Source: an uncultured Bacteroidales bacterium (GTDB lineage: Bacteria > Bacteroidota > Bacteroidia > Bacteroidales > UBA932). From it: a stretch of 64,000 nucleotides of DNA. This document shows, piece after piece, positions 10,238 to 20,653 of the stretch. A program made the translations under genes and the position numbers. The number at the start of each line of letters is the position of its first letter. Position 1 is the stretch's first letter. The notes beneath the pieces are model-generated. The model did no database searches and was not told the origin of the DNA. It was given only the letters and a program-made list of their open reading frames with translations. The stretch is from positions 49,411 to 113,410 of the forward strand of contig CAJOLJ010000013.1 of the NCBI GenBank assembly GCA_905235445.1, given 5' to 3'.

Positions 10238-12052
10238 TCAGATCAGGTACCCGTATCCTTTCAGGATCTTTTTGAAGGCGGACATCTGGGTGCGCGGGAT
10301 CAGTACGAGTGAGCCATCCGCCCGAAGGATTATTTTGCGAAGGGAGGCATCGCCCGTGAGGAGGCGCCTAAGTTCCAGATTGTCCTCGGGTATCTTGTAC
10401 ATCACGTAATCATTTGCCATCGCCTCCAGAGGATAACAGCGGGCACTGATTTCCTTGAAGAACTCCGCCCAATTGGCAGGCATCTCATTCGGCACTAACT
10501 CCCTAAAGAACTTGACCTTCTTCTCGAACTCCTCCCTTGAGTCGCACCCGGAAAGGAAGGACTGGTAGGTAATCAGGTACTTGCCTCCCCCTATGGGGAC
10601 AGACATGTCCGAAAGAATCGACAGGTAGGGATTGTCCTGGGTGAGGGACTGGACAATGAGCCTCTGCCCGTCCAGTTCGAAGTAGGGCACCTTCTCCTCC
10701 TTGGGAAGTTCATATTTCCTGTCAATCCCGAGGGCATATCTGCCGAGGGCGGTCAGGCGGATGTACTTGAGGCCTTCAAGTGGTGTTGTCGGCACTCCTT
10801 CGGGATAGTGCGTTGCGATTTGCAGGAATCCCATCCCGTACATGGCCATGCAGATTCCTTTGATGATCTCGGTATCGAAAAGGACAGAGCCGGAGACGAG
10901 CCCAATGACATCCCCTGTGAAACTGTTCACAATGTAATTGTCATGATGGTCGATGATATTATTCTTGAGCAGCCATGTTTTCAGATGTTCTTCATACTTG
11001 TCCGCATGGATTATCTGCATCAGTTTTTCCACCGAAACCCACTTTGACAGGCCTTTGGAGAGGGCATCCGATATTGCCTTTGTCCATCCGCCAAGGTCAT
11101 TCTCCACGATCTTGTTTTTCCTGAGACCCGTAAGGAAAGGCATGAACACCCCGATGTAAGTCTGCAGGGAAAGGCTGCGGCACAAGCTTGAGAAAGCTTT
11201 CCTGGCGCACTCAGCGATATCGCCCTCGTCACTGGTACGGTAGCCTTCAATAAGGAACGGTAGGGAGTACGAGAAAGTATATACCTTCCTGTCCTGGACC
11301 TCGGCAGGCAGGTGCTCGGGAACCGAGAGCTGCTGCTGGATGGTGAGGACTTTCTTCGGGGCTATTGCGGTGGGCTTCGCCACCACGGAATACTTGTCCT
11401 GCCGCAGAATGCCCTTGAGGAGGGTATAGCTCCTGACGATATCAGCCTCGATGCTATGGACCTGCATCCCGGCGGGAAGGGAAGCTGTCAAAGCCTTCTG
11501 CATCTCGAATTCCCCCGGGAAAAGGGCATCGGCCAAAGAACGCTGGAACCCGTTTGGCATCTCCATGACATACTCGAATTCAAGCGAGTAATGACCGAAC
11601 GGCTCTATTTTGCATAGTTCGCACAGAGGCCCCTTGTCAAAGTCCCGATCGTATGAATAACTGCTGCTTTTTTCGGGCATGAGGTTCCCTGCACCTACCT
11701 CCTTCAGTTCCTCGGGGGTGACCCAGCCCTTGAGGGCTAAGAGCCCAAGTCCTTTCCTCTGCCACGCTGGCACATTTTCAAGGATGTTGGCCAGATTGCC
11801 TTTGCCCAGGATTACGAGGGCGATAAGCCTCTCGCAATCTACCCTGCACAGTCTGGAAGCCTTCCCGTCAAAGAAATAATCGGTAATTACCTCCCCGGGC
11901 CGTCCACCTACGAGAACAGCCCCGGGCCGGTAGTTCTTCATGATCTGCACGCAGAACTTCTTGAGAACATCAGCTGTAAATCGGCCCAGTACGTCTCTGC
12001 AGAAACTGAATGCCTTGTCACGGTCGGGAACGTTGAATACCTGTGAACTCAT
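10238..12052 (-). CDS. Protein of unknown function (604 aa), immediately downstream of the SNF2 gene
   Basis: Long ORF, 11-nt gap from the SNF2 stop; C-terminus (LRKIILRADGSLVLIPRTQMSAFKKILKGYGYLI) faintly resembles helicase-associated winged-helix ends. Confidence 0.75.
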   Translation of the reverse strand: MSSQVFNVPDRDKAFSFCRDVLGRFTADVLKKFCVQIMKNYRPGAVLVGGRPGEVITDYFFDGKASRLCRVDCERLIALVILGKGNLANILENVPAWQRKGLGLLALKGWVTPEELKEVGAGNLMPEKSSSYSYDRDFDKGPLCELCKIEPFGHYSLEFEYVMEMPNGFQRSLADALFPGEFEMQKALTASLPAGMQVHSIEADIVRSYTLLKGILRQDKYSVVAKPTAIAPKKVLTIQQQLSVPEHLPAEVQDRKVYTFSYSLPFLIEGYRTSDEGDIAECARKAFSSLCRSLSLQTYIGVFMPFLTGLRKNKIVENDLGGWTKAISDALSKGLSKWVSVEKLMQIIHADKYEEHLKTWLLKNNIIDHHDNYIVNSFTGDVIGLVSGSVLFDTEIIKGICMAMYGMGFLQIATHYPEGVPTTPLEGLKYIRLTALGRYALGIDRKYELPKEEKVPYFELDGQRLIVQSLTQDNPYLSILSDMSVPIGGGKYLITYQSFLSGCDSREEFEKKVKFFRELVPNEMPANWAEFFKEISARCYPLEAMANDYVMYKIPEDNLELRRLLTGDASLRKIILRADGSLVLIPRTQMSAFKKILKGYGYLI

Positions 12053-12063
12053 AATCTATGCGT

Positions 12064-14901
12064 TTATGATGTGAGAGAGTCTCCCAGCATGAATTCTATA
12101 TCCTCCTCGCTCAGGGACTTGGGCGAAAGTCCGTCCGAGGTGATGAGTCTGTCGAAAAGGTCCGCCTTCCTCTGCTGGAGGATGCGCATCTTCTCTTCGA
12201 TGGTGCCCCTGGTCACGATGGAAAAAGTCTGGACGGAGAACTTCTGGCCTATCCTGTGGAGGCGGCCAATCGCCTGCTCCTCGGCAGCCTTGTTCCACCA
12301 TGGTTCCGCTATGAATACGGTATCCGCCGCGGTAAGATTCAGTCCCACTCCCCCAGTCTTGAGTGTCATCAGAAGCACCTTGCAAGTGGAAGAGTTCTGG
12401 AACTTGTCGACCACCTCCTTTCTCGAAGTGGTTGCACCAGTCATGACGGCATACTCGATGCCTTCATCCGAGAGCCTTTCACCGAGAAGTTCAATCCCTG
12501 CAATGTAATTGAAAAAGACCACGCACTTGTGGCCGTTCTCCACGGCCTCGACAAGGGCGTCTCCGATAAAGGGTATCTTAGATGAATGAATGGTTCCCTC
12601 GCTTAGGCTCTCGGGGATGGATGCTATCCTCCGCAGTTCACCAAGTGCCTGCAGTATCTCGAAGCGGTTCCCCTCGATGCCACCTTTCTTGATGCTTTCC
12701 TTGATGCTACGGCTGAAATACCTCCTTTTCATCTCATAGAATGCGGCATGCTCCTCGTCCATTTCCACTATCATGGTCTGGTCCACTCTGTCGGGAAGGT
12801 CCTGGAGGACATCCTTCTTGAGTCGCCTCATGATGAATGGATAAATCTTTCGCCTCAGCTGGGCTGCGGCCTGGGAATCAAACTCTTTTTCGATGGGAAA
12901 GCCGTATCTTGACTCAAAGTCGGCGGGAGTGCCGAACATACCCGGAAGCAGGAAACGGAACAGGGAATAAAGTTCCCCGAGGTTATTCTCTATAGGGGTT
13001 CCGCTCAGGGCCAGACGATGCTCCGCCCTAAGTGACATCACCGCCTGGCTCGCCTGTGAAGTCATGTTCTTTATGTTCTGTGACTCATCCAGAATGACAT
13101 AGTGGAACTTCTTTCCGGAAAGCAGCTCGATGTCGTTTCTCACGATGGCGTAGGTAGTGAGCACCACCTGGGAGCTCATGGCATCGTCGAGGTTCCTGCC
13201 CTGCCCGTAGTAGAGGGATACTGAAAGCGAGGGGGCGAACTTCGACAATTCTGATTGCCAGTTGAAAAGAAGGCTCCGTGGCATGACAATGAGGGAAGGA
13301 GCCTTGACGCGGGGGTATACCGAACAGAGGACGGCAATGGTCTGTATGGTCTTTCCGAGTCCCATGTCATCGGCGAGGCATCCTCCCATACCGTTGTCAT
13401 AGAGGTACTTAAGCCACTTTACGCCCTCCTCCTGATACGGACGGAGCTTTCCCGAAAGTGACTTTGTCGGGACCTTTACGCTGGTAGATAAGCTGTTGAA
13501 CCCTTCATAGAAAGCCCTGCTTCGACGGATGATATCGCAGTCTGGCACCTCCTCCAGGAGGGATATGGTCTCCGGAAGGTCGAAGAACGATATGCCGCCC
13601 TCGGGGGTTTTCGGGCCGCGTCCGGCAAGGAGCCTCTCCACTCTTTTCACCCACTGCGGGTCTATGATTGCCCTGTTCCCGTCCGACAGGGAGATGTAAT
13701 GGTCCTTGTTGTACTGGGATAGGAAAAGGGTGAGAGGGAGCGTGTCACCCCCACCCAGCGATACGGTGCAGTCCCCTTCCAGGAAATCTATCCCGGAGGC
13801 TTCGGTAATCCTGAGTTTCGGGGAGAGGGGCTTCACCTTGAACGAAGTGAGTTTGTCGGTTCCGACAAGAACGTACTGACGTGCAAGCTCGGCCAGGCTT
13901 CCCAGGAGGAATGGGGAGGCGATCTTCCCATGAATCACAAAGAAGTTCCCGTCCTTGTACACTTCCTCCTTGGCCTCTGCCTTCCCATGGGTGTAGGAGA
14001 GAATTCTTTTCAGAAGTCCTGCCCCGTCAAGAAGTTCGGAGGCGTACTGGACTTTGCGGATGCCAATGCCCCCGCCAGGGAGTCGGACAGCCACCGTGGT
14101 CGGGGCGAAGTCATCCATGAAATTGGAGGGAACCTCCTCTATCGTCTGGGCCAGGTGAAGGAAAAGGGAACCTTCCCGGTCCACCTTCTCGAACACGATG
14201 GTCGGCCGCGTCGGTATCGCCGTATCCGAGTATACGGGAGGGACTCCGTCAATGCAGAAAGAGACATTCTCAAAATTGGAGAGGAACACGGACAGATAGG
14301 GAAGAAGCACTTCCGAGGAGAAGGGCTGAAGCATAAGTGGAAGCTTCGGGTAGTTCTCCCCGATGGGAAGAATCTCGACTATCCAGTCTCCCGCAATGGC
14401 ATAACTGTCCGTCAGAAGGCAGATGTCCTCCTCATCCACCTCGAGAGGTTCCCCCTCCACTGGTTCAAGGGAGAGCGAGGATAGGGCCCTTCGCTCCGAA
14501 GTGTGAACGATGTCCACATGGCAGCGGTACTTTCCCGGGGCCGGGCTAAGAAGACCCATTGCACAGTCCACCACATTCCTGCAGCGAAGCAGCTGGTAGA
14601 TAAGGTGCGGGTGCTCGTCAAGGAAGACTTCTTCCTTCCCGGTGTTCCAGGACATCTTCAGTGACATTTCCTCCCATATCGAGGAAAGGGAGCGGAGAAG
14701 GATGAAAGTGGCGTCAGAGTAATTCCTGTAGTCCGGTCTCACCTCCTTTCCCTTGGAGTCCACGACCTTGAGGGTTCCCCTCCACTGGGAAAAAGAGATC
14801 ATGAAAAAAATGTCCTTACCCAGGGCCGTGCCATTAGGGAGGGAGGAGAAAGAGGATTGCCGACGGACCTTGAAAGAGTCCAGGAAATTGTCGATATCCA
14901 T
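12064..14901 (-). CDS. SNF2-family DEAD/DEAH ATPase/helicase
   Basis: DDMGLGKTIQTIAVL, LDESQNIKN, GVGLNLTAADTVFIAEPWWNKAAEEQAIGRLHRIGQ. Confidence 0.93.
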   Translation of the reverse strand: MDIDNFLDSFKVRRQSSFSSLPNGTALGKDIFFMISFSQWRGTLKVVDSKGKEVRPDYRNYSDATFILLRSLSSIWEEMSLKMSWNTGKEEVFLDEHPHLIYQLLRCRNVVDCAMGLLSPAPGKYRCHVDIVHTSERRALSSLSLEPVEGEPLEVDEEDICLLTDSYAIAGDWIVEILPIGENYPKLPLMLQPFSSEVLLPYLSVFLSNFENVSFCIDGVPPVYSDTAIPTRPTIVFEKVDREGSLFLHLAQTIEEVPSNFMDDFAPTTVAVRLPGGGIGIRKVQYASELLDGAGLLKRILSYTHGKAEAKEEVYKDGNFFVIHGKIASPFLLGSLAELARQYVLVGTDKLTSFKVKPLSPKLRITEASGIDFLEGDCTVSLGGGDTLPLTLFLSQYNKDHYISLSDGNRAIIDPQWVKRVERLLAGRGPKTPEGGISFFDLPETISLLEEVPDCDIIRRSRAFYEGFNSLSTSVKVPTKSLSGKLRPYQEEGVKWLKYLYDNGMGGCLADDMGLGKTIQTIAVLCSVYPRVKAPSLIVMPRSLLFNWQSELSKFAPSLSVSLYYGQGRNLDDAMSSQVVLTTYAIVRNDIELLSGKKFHYVILDESQNIKNMTSQASQAVMSLRAEHRLALSGTPIENNLGELYSLFRFLLPGMFGTPADFESRYGFPIEKEFDSQAAAQLRRKIYPFIMRRLKKDVLQDLPDRVDQTMIVEMDEEHAAFYEMKRRYFSRSIKESIKKGGIEGNRFEILQALGELRRIASIPESLSEGTIHSSKIPFIGDALVEAVENGHKCVVFFNYIAGIELLGERLSDEGIEYAVMTGATTSRKEVVDKFQNSSTCKVLLMTLKTGGVGLNLTAADTVFIAEPWWNKAAEEQAIGRLHRIGQKFSVQTFSIVTRGTIEEKMRILQQRKADLFDRLITSDGLSPKSLSEEDIEFMLGDSLTS

Positions 14902-15034
14902 GCTTATCCAGTTTATTTCTGTCGAACAGTAAGTTAGGTGGTACTTGACAGCCTCTCACAAAGGAGAAAAGCGGCACTGTCCCCCTGCTTGGAGGGGAGC
15001 AGCGCCGCAAGTCAAGAGAGAGAGAACCGAGTGC

Positions 15035-16132
15035 TTACTTCAGGATCTCCGCAATCTTTGCATAGAGCTTTTCTCCCCTCAGGTTCCTTTCCAGGATGGT
15101 CCCGTCGGGTCCTATCAGAACAGTGGCGGGAATGGAGTTGACCCCATAGAGCTTGGCGGCCTCGCACTCCCAGTACTTCACGTCAGACATGTGCTTCCAG
15201 GGGAGGTCAAGTTTCTTTATGGCATCCTTCCAGGCCTGCTCATCCCTGTCGAGGGACACGCCCACGATCTCGAAGCCTTTCTTGTTGAAATCAGCGTAGG
15301 CCTTCTTCACGTTCGGCATCTCCCTGATGCAGGGTCCGCACCAGCTTGCCCAGAAATCCACAAGCACGAGAGAGCCCTTACCCGCGAAATCGGACAGGCT
15401 CACTTCCTTTCCCTCGGGGGTCTTGAGGGTGAAGTCGGTGAACTTCTGTCCGGGACCGGTAGCCACCTGCTTGGCGCAGTTCTCGGCAATGCGGTCATAA
15501 GAGTTGTTGCCTTCCTTTATCTCCTGGGGAATCTTTCCGATGAGGTCCGTCACCTTGTCGGGAGCCATCGAGTAGTAGTTACTCAGAAGGAGGGCGGCGC
15601 CGAAGCGGTTGGTGATGTTCTTCTCGATTGCCTGTGCCACGTTCTCGTCATAGGCCGCGTCAAGTTTGTCCGCCTCGGCCTGGATGGCAGCCTTGGCGTC
15701 ATCGGCTGCGTCCTTGAGGCTTTCCTCAAGTTCGGAGTACTTGGATGCTATGGCATCCTGGCCTTTGTTGAACTCGGCTGCGATGTCATTCAGGGGTGTC
15801 CCGGTAACGATGCTGCGTCCCTCGGAAGCCTTCACCATGGCGGCCTTGAGCTTTCCGTTCTCCTGGTAGAACTCAGCGTATGAAGCATTGGCCCTGTCGG
15901 AGATGGAGTAGATCAGGTACATCGGGGTCCCGTCAGCCTCGGGGGAGGTGAACTTGAATTTTCCGTCGGTAACAACGGCGGAGTCCACCGGCACTGCACG
16001 GGGATTTGCCTGGAGATAGACTACGTCTCCGTCGGCGGCGTGAGGGATGTTGCCCTCGAGGACATAGCCCTTGGGTGAGCATCCGACAAAAAGGAGCGCA
16101 CCGAGGGCGGGAATGATAAGTACTTTTTTCAT
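15035..16132 (-). CDS. TlpA-like thioredoxin-fold lipoprotein with N-terminal DUF4369-like region
   Basis: Lipobox LLFVGC; WASWCGPCIREMPNVKKAY; N-terminal GYVLEGNIPHAADGDVVYLQ. Start chosen at MKKVLIIPALG. Confidence 0.85.
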   Translation of the reverse strand: MKKVLIIPALGALLFVGCSPKGYVLEGNIPHAADGDVVYLQANPRAVPVDSAVVTDGKFKFTSPEADGTPMYLIYSISDRANASYAEFYQENGKLKAAMVKASEGRSIVTGTPLNDIAAEFNKGQDAIASKYSELEESLKDAADDAKAAIQAEADKLDAAYDENVAQAIEKNITNRFGAALLLSNYYSMAPDKVTDLIGKIPQEIKEGNNSYDRIAENCAKQVATGPGQKFTDFTLKTPEGKEVSLSDFAGKGSLVLVDFWASWCGPCIREMPNVKKAYADFNKKGFEIVGVSLDRDEQAWKDAIKKLDLPWKHMSDVKYWECEAAKLYGVNSIPATVLIGPDGTILERNLRGEKLYAKIAEILK

Positions 16133-16203
16133 GTCTTTGTGTGTTTTCATTATTCGATTAAGGGATTGGAGTAGATAAGTGCTTGACTTAGACTGGGGTG
16201 CCA

Positions 16204-18597
16204 CTACTTGGCATTTTCGTCAGCCTTGCACCAGCGGTCAAGCCACTCGAAGTAGGAACGGTGCCAGAAGAGGGCGTTCTGGGGCTTGAGGATCCAGTGG
16301 CACTCCTCGGGGAACACGATGAGTTTCGAGGGTACGCCCATCATCTGGGCTGCGTTGAATGCGGCCATGCCCTGGTCGTAAGGGATGCGGTAGTCCATCA
16401 TGCCATGGATGCAGAGGATCGGGGTGTGCCAATTGACGACATTGGCTGCAGGGGAAGAGGCGTAGTGCCTCCTGGCCTTGGGAGCGTTGCTCCAGGGGGA
16501 ACCGGCCTGCTGGAGGCCACCGAAGGTGACGCCGTCACCCCTTGGGCCGACTTCACCGGGAGTGTAGGAGTACTCGCTCAGTCCGCCGTTGTCCCAGTTG
16601 GGGAACCACATTTCCTCGGTCTCATAGTACATGTAAGTCTCGTCGAAGATTCCTGCGTGGGCTATGAAGCAGTCGTAGAGGTCCTTGTGGACCCCGGCAA
16701 GGTAGTAGACCGAGTATCCGCCGTAGGAAGCGCCGCAGGCTGCCATCTTGTCGACGTAGGGAGCCGCCTTGACTTCACGTGCCGCCTTCATGTAGTCCTG
16801 CATGTTCAGGCCCGGATAGTCACCTGATATCTGCTCGGTCCACTCGGGTCCGAAAGCGGTGGTGCCCCTGCGGTTGGGAAGAACGACTACGTAACCCTGG
16901 TTTGCCATGAGGTTATAGTTCCACCTGTAGGACCAGCCCTGCGAGAGGGTGCCCTGGGGACCTCCGAGGCAGATCTGGATGGCGGGATACTTCCTTGTCG
17001 CATCGAAATCCGGGGGAAGGAGGACCCAGGTCAGCATGTCCTTGCCGTCCACGGTCTTGACGTAGTGGGCCTCGGTCCTGTGCCCCTTGAGCTGGGAGAG
17101 GATGTGGGCGTTCTCGTGGGAGAGCTGCTCCACTTTGCCGCCCCCGACCACCGGGCAGTCCGCGTACAGATATCCTCCCGGTGCCAGGCGATGTCCGGTT
17201 GCGGGGTCAACCACCGACTCTTCGGTGCGGGCAGTAAGCGAGGAGGGGCCCTCTCCGGGTGTCACCTTCACTATTTCCGAGGGGAAATCCATGCTGGTAT
17301 AAGTACCTATGAGGCTTCCGTCAGGAAGGAAGGCAGCGGGGGAAGAGAAATCGAACCAGAGGTTCTCGGCGGTAAGGCGCTCTACCTTGGCCTCAGTGGC
17401 GGGAGTGCGGAAAATGCCCCCCAGTCCCTCTGCAAGGGCGGAGAAGTATACATACTTGCCGTCAGGGCTCCACTTCGGGGACTCGGCGTTGTATTTGAAG
17501 TTGGAAGTGAGGTCACGGGGCTTCCCTGCAACGGGATTCTCCCCGTCCTTGCCCTCGGAGAGGTCAACTGCCATGAGGCGGGTCTTGTCGGCCTCGTAGC
17601 CGTTTCTTTGCATGCTCACCCACACGAGGGTCTTCCCGTCGGGCCCCCAGACAGGGTCAGTGTCATAGCCGCCTCCCATGGGGATGAGGGTGGTCTTTCC
17701 CGTAGCGGGACAGAAAATGTAGATTTCCGTGTCGGTCGAGAAAGCGTACTGCTTGCCGGAGAGTTTCTTGCAGGCGTAGGCTATGTAGCGGGAATCAGGG
17801 CTCCAGGACAGCTGCTCCATGCCTCCGTAAGGGAGAAGGGGAAGCTCGAAGAGGACATCGTCCCCGCCAAGGATGTCGATGGAGTTCTCCTTGGTAATGG
17901 TCTTGCCGTCAAGTGCCGCCACGTAGGTGTGGGGAATCTCCTCGACCCAGCCGTCCCAGTGGCGGTACATGAGGTCCTCCGTCACATAGGCATTGGCCTT
18001 GTCGAGGGCGGGATCGATCTGGGAAGGGGTCTTGACGCCGCTTGGGACGGTGCTTATGTACATTATTGACTTCTCATCGGGAGAGAGTGCGAACTCCTGC
18101 ACACCCGCCTTCACATCCGTAATGGCGGTCTTCTTGCCAAGGGATGGCTTGTCGGTACCGAGCCCTGTGAGCGGGGCCTCATAGATCTGTCCGCCCTGCA
18201 GGAAACGGAGGGTCTTCCCGTCCTTGGAGAAACGGGCATTGGATATGCTCTTCCCCTCCCTGGTCAGCTGTATCTTGTCACCGCCGTCCACGCCCATAAG
18301 GAAGAGATTGCGGCAGGTCCTGTTGTCGGGAATGGAGGTGTACTGCACTCCGTACAGGATCCACTTCCCGTCAGGGGAAAGCTGGGGATCGGAAAGCCTT
18401 CCGAAACTGAGCAGGGCTTCCGGGGTCATGAGACCGTCGGAAAGGACTATGTCGCTTTGCCCGATGTAGGAGGGACCTTCGCCCTCGCAGGATGTTTTGC
18501 TTGAACAACTGTCCATAAGAGGTAGTACCGATAAAAGGAGGATGGAGGCCGTAACAAGGCTTAGGGCCTTTCCACGTGAAAATAAACGTATATTCAT
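16204..18597 (-). CDS. S9 family peptidase (prolyl oligopeptidase / acylaminoacyl-peptidase type)
   Basis: TolB/WD40-like propeller repeats; catalytic ACGASYGGYS; C-terminal Asp/His region (MMDYRIPYDQG, FPEECHWI). Confidence 0.9.
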   Translation of the reverse strand: MNIRLFSRGKALSLVTASILLLSVLPLMDSCSSKTSCEGEGPSYIGQSDIVLSDGLMTPEALLSFGRLSDPQLSPDGKWILYGVQYTSIPDNRTCRNLFLMGVDGGDKIQLTREGKSISNARFSKDGKTLRFLQGGQIYEAPLTGLGTDKPSLGKKTAITDVKAGVQEFALSPDEKSIMYISTVPSGVKTPSQIDPALDKANAYVTEDLMYRHWDGWVEEIPHTYVAALDGKTITKENSIDILGGDDVLFELPLLPYGGMEQLSWSPDSRYIAYACKKLSGKQYAFSTDTEIYIFCPATGKTTLIPMGGGYDTDPVWGPDGKTLVWVSMQRNGYEADKTRLMAVDLSEGKDGENPVAGKPRDLTSNFKYNAESPKWSPDGKYVYFSALAEGLGGIFRTPATEAKVERLTAENLWFDFSSPAAFLPDGSLIGTYTSMDFPSEIVKVTPGEGPSSLTARTEESVVDPATGHRLAPGGYLYADCPVVGGGKVEQLSHENAHILSQLKGHRTEAHYVKTVDGKDMLTWVLLPPDFDATRKYPAIQICLGGPQGTLSQGWSYRWNYNLMANQGYVVVLPNRRGTTAFGPEWTEQISGDYPGLNMQDYMKAAREVKAAPYVDKMAACGASYGGYSVYYLAGVHKDLYDCFIAHAGIFDETYMYYETEEMWFPNWDNGGLSEYSYTPGEVGPRGDGVTFGGLQQAGSPWSNAPKARRHYASSPAANVVNWHTPILCIHGMMDYRIPYDQGMAAFNAAQMMGVPSKLIVFPEECHWILKPQNALFWHRSYFEWLDRWCKADENAK

Positions 18598-18610
18598 ATA
18601 AAACAAGTAT

Positions 18611-19546
18611 TTACTTAGAAGGAGCGGAGCCTAGGGCCGCGAAATTGTTCAGATACACTTCCATCGCCTTCAGGTGCTCCGAGAGAACCCTCTGGCGAAG
18701 GGATGACGGTGAGACGACTTCTATCCTGTCCCCCCTCGAGCAGAGGTTCATGACGAAAGAGTCGTTGGGGATGAGGCGGTAGCGGAAAGTGCACTCCCCT
18801 ATCTGCTCCTGGGAAGAGTGGATGGGAAGGTCCCGGATGTACTCGCTCTCGCGGGGCGTGGTCTTTATGATGATCTCGACGGGCTCCTCGCCGTGGCTCA
18901 GGTACACACCGTAGCTGCCACTGAAAAGGCTGTCCAGGGTGAAGCCCTCCTCCAGGGTGAAGCCTTCCTCCGTCTTGTCCAATTTCAGGATACGGTCAAG
19001 GGCATACACCCTCACGGAGTCCCTCTGGCGGCAGAACGCCACCAGGTACCACCTCTTGTCGGACTCCTTGATGCCGTATGGAAGGACGTCCAGGGTCTCG
19101 GGCTCGTCCACGGAGCCGTATTTCCGGTAGGTAAGCTTGAGGGAGCGGCTCTCTTTCATGGCTTCGAGGATGGTACTGAGCCAGACATGCCCGGTGGGCG
19201 TGTTCTCGACCGCTATCCTTCCATTGAAATCCGTGTCCCTGAAGTTCAACAGATTTATTGTCGTGAAAGTCTGCAGCATCCATGAAACGAGGGGGTCGTT
19301 GCTTGTGAACTCCTCGCTCATGTCTATATAGTAGCGGCTGGTGCTCCGGTTGCAGGTTATCTTTATGCCAAAGTACTCCTCTATGTTCGTCCTGTGGAAG
19401 TTGAACGTACGGCGGGGATAGGGGGTATTCCATCTTTCCTCCCATTTCTGCGTCACTTCCTTGAGGGTAATCCCCTTGGGGTAGGCCTGTACCATCAGCT
19501 GGATGAGCCAGAGGTATTTGGTGAAAAGTTCTGATGCTGCCATCAA
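18611..19546 (-). CDS. WYL-domain transcriptional regulator
   Basis: N-terminal wHTH-like; DVLPYGIKESDKRWYLVAFCRQRDSVRVYALDRI is WYL-like. Confidence 0.85.
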   Translation of the reverse strand: MMAASELFTKYLWLIQLMVQAYPKGITLKEVTQKWEERWNTPYPRRTFNFHRTNIEEYFGIKITCNRSTSRYYIDMSEEFTSNDPLVSWMLQTFTTINLLNFRDTDFNGRIAVENTPTGHVWLSTILEAMKESRSLKLTYRKYGSVDEPETLDVLPYGIKESDKRWYLVAFCRQRDSVRVYALDRILKLDKTEEGFTLEEGFTLDSLFSGSYGVYLSHGEEPVEIIIKTTPRESEYIRDLPIHSSQEQIGECTFRYRLIPNDSFVMNLCSRGDRIEVVSPSSLRQRVLSEHLKAMEVYLNNFAALGSAPSK

Positions 19547-19616
19547 GTATTGTCGGGTTTACTGTTTGAACTATCTGATTTCATTGGGTGCGCCCCCTCC
19601 CTGGCGGGAGGGGCCC

Positions 19617-20513
19617 CTAGATGCGAAGGGACTCTTCTATCACCTTGCAAAGGAGGGACGTGAGAGCCCTGTTGCCGTTGTTCTCGCTGTAGAGGGCCAC
19701 TATGTCATATGAGAGGGCGGGAAGTGAAAGGGGCACCCGCCTCAGTGGCGCTCCCCCTTCCTGCACACAGAGAGGGGCCAGGTCGGGAAGAAGGGCCACG
19801 GTATCCTGGGCGCTCTGGGTGAAGCGGACAAGGGCGGGCAGGCTTTCGGAGCGAAGAGCCGTCCTGTTGAGTGCATCAACCCCGAGATGGGCTGCGAAAG
19901 GCTCCCACAGTGCAAAGCGGAAGGACGGGGGAAGGGTGGAAGGGCCCGCACCCCTTCCGGAAAGTTCCATGCCCTGGCGCCCAAGAGCGGTGAGGGTCCC
20001 CTCCGAGCAGAAGGCCCCCATCTCGAATCCCCCCAGCACCGTTCCCTCCATGCCCAGTCCAAGCTGTCCAGTCCCCTCCCTGCAATAAAGGCAGAAGCCT
20101 TCCTGGGTGGTCGGGAGGTCGGATGCGGTCTCCATTAGGGTAAAGCGAACGGCCGGCCTTGTGGAATGGATGGTGGAGAGGGCACGGGGAAGGACACACT
20201 CAAGGCAGAGGGCATCGGCGAGGATCACGTAGGGTGAAAGCAGCGTCCCGGAAGGGTCCTCCTTGAAGATTTCCCGCACCATGTCCTCGAGGGAGGTCAT
20301 CCTGGTGGCATACTCCATGAACACTTTCCCGGCCCCCGTAAGGGACACTCCCTGCTGGGTACGGTTGAAAAGCTTCACCCCCAGGTCATTTTCAAGGGTC
20401 AGGATATGATGGCTCACGGTGGACTGGGTAAGGGACAGGGAAAGGGCGGCCCGGGAAATGTTCCCGTACCTGGCAACTTCCATAAAAGCCTTTACCCTGG
20501 AATCCTCGAGCAT
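19617..20513 (-). CDS. LysR-family transcriptional regulator
   Basis: FMEVARYGNISRAALSLSLTQSTVSHHILTLENDLGVKLFNRTQQGVSLTGAG. Confidence 0.9.
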   Translation of the reverse strand: MLEDSRVKAFMEVARYGNISRAALSLSLTQSTVSHHILTLENDLGVKLFNRTQQGVSLTGAGKVFMEYATRMTSLEDMVREIFKEDPSGTLLSPYVILADALCLECVLPRALSTIHSTRPAVRFTLMETASDLPTTQEGFCLYCREGTGQLGLGMEGTVLGGFEMGAFCSEGTLTALGRQGMELSGRGAGPSTLPPSFRFALWEPFAAHLGVDALNRTALRSESLPALVRFTQSAQDTVALLPDLAPLCVQEGGAPLRRVPLSLPALSYDIVALYSENNGNRALTSLLCKVIEESLRI

Positions 20514-20653
20514 AGTGTGGGCGTGCAGAGAGCCCCAGCGCTTCTGCACAAGTGCAAAGTTACGGATTAATGCACATAAATGTGCAATGGTCCTGCACTT
20601 TTTGAGGATGTCAATACGACCTTATAAGTTACCCCAAAATGGCGTCACATCCG

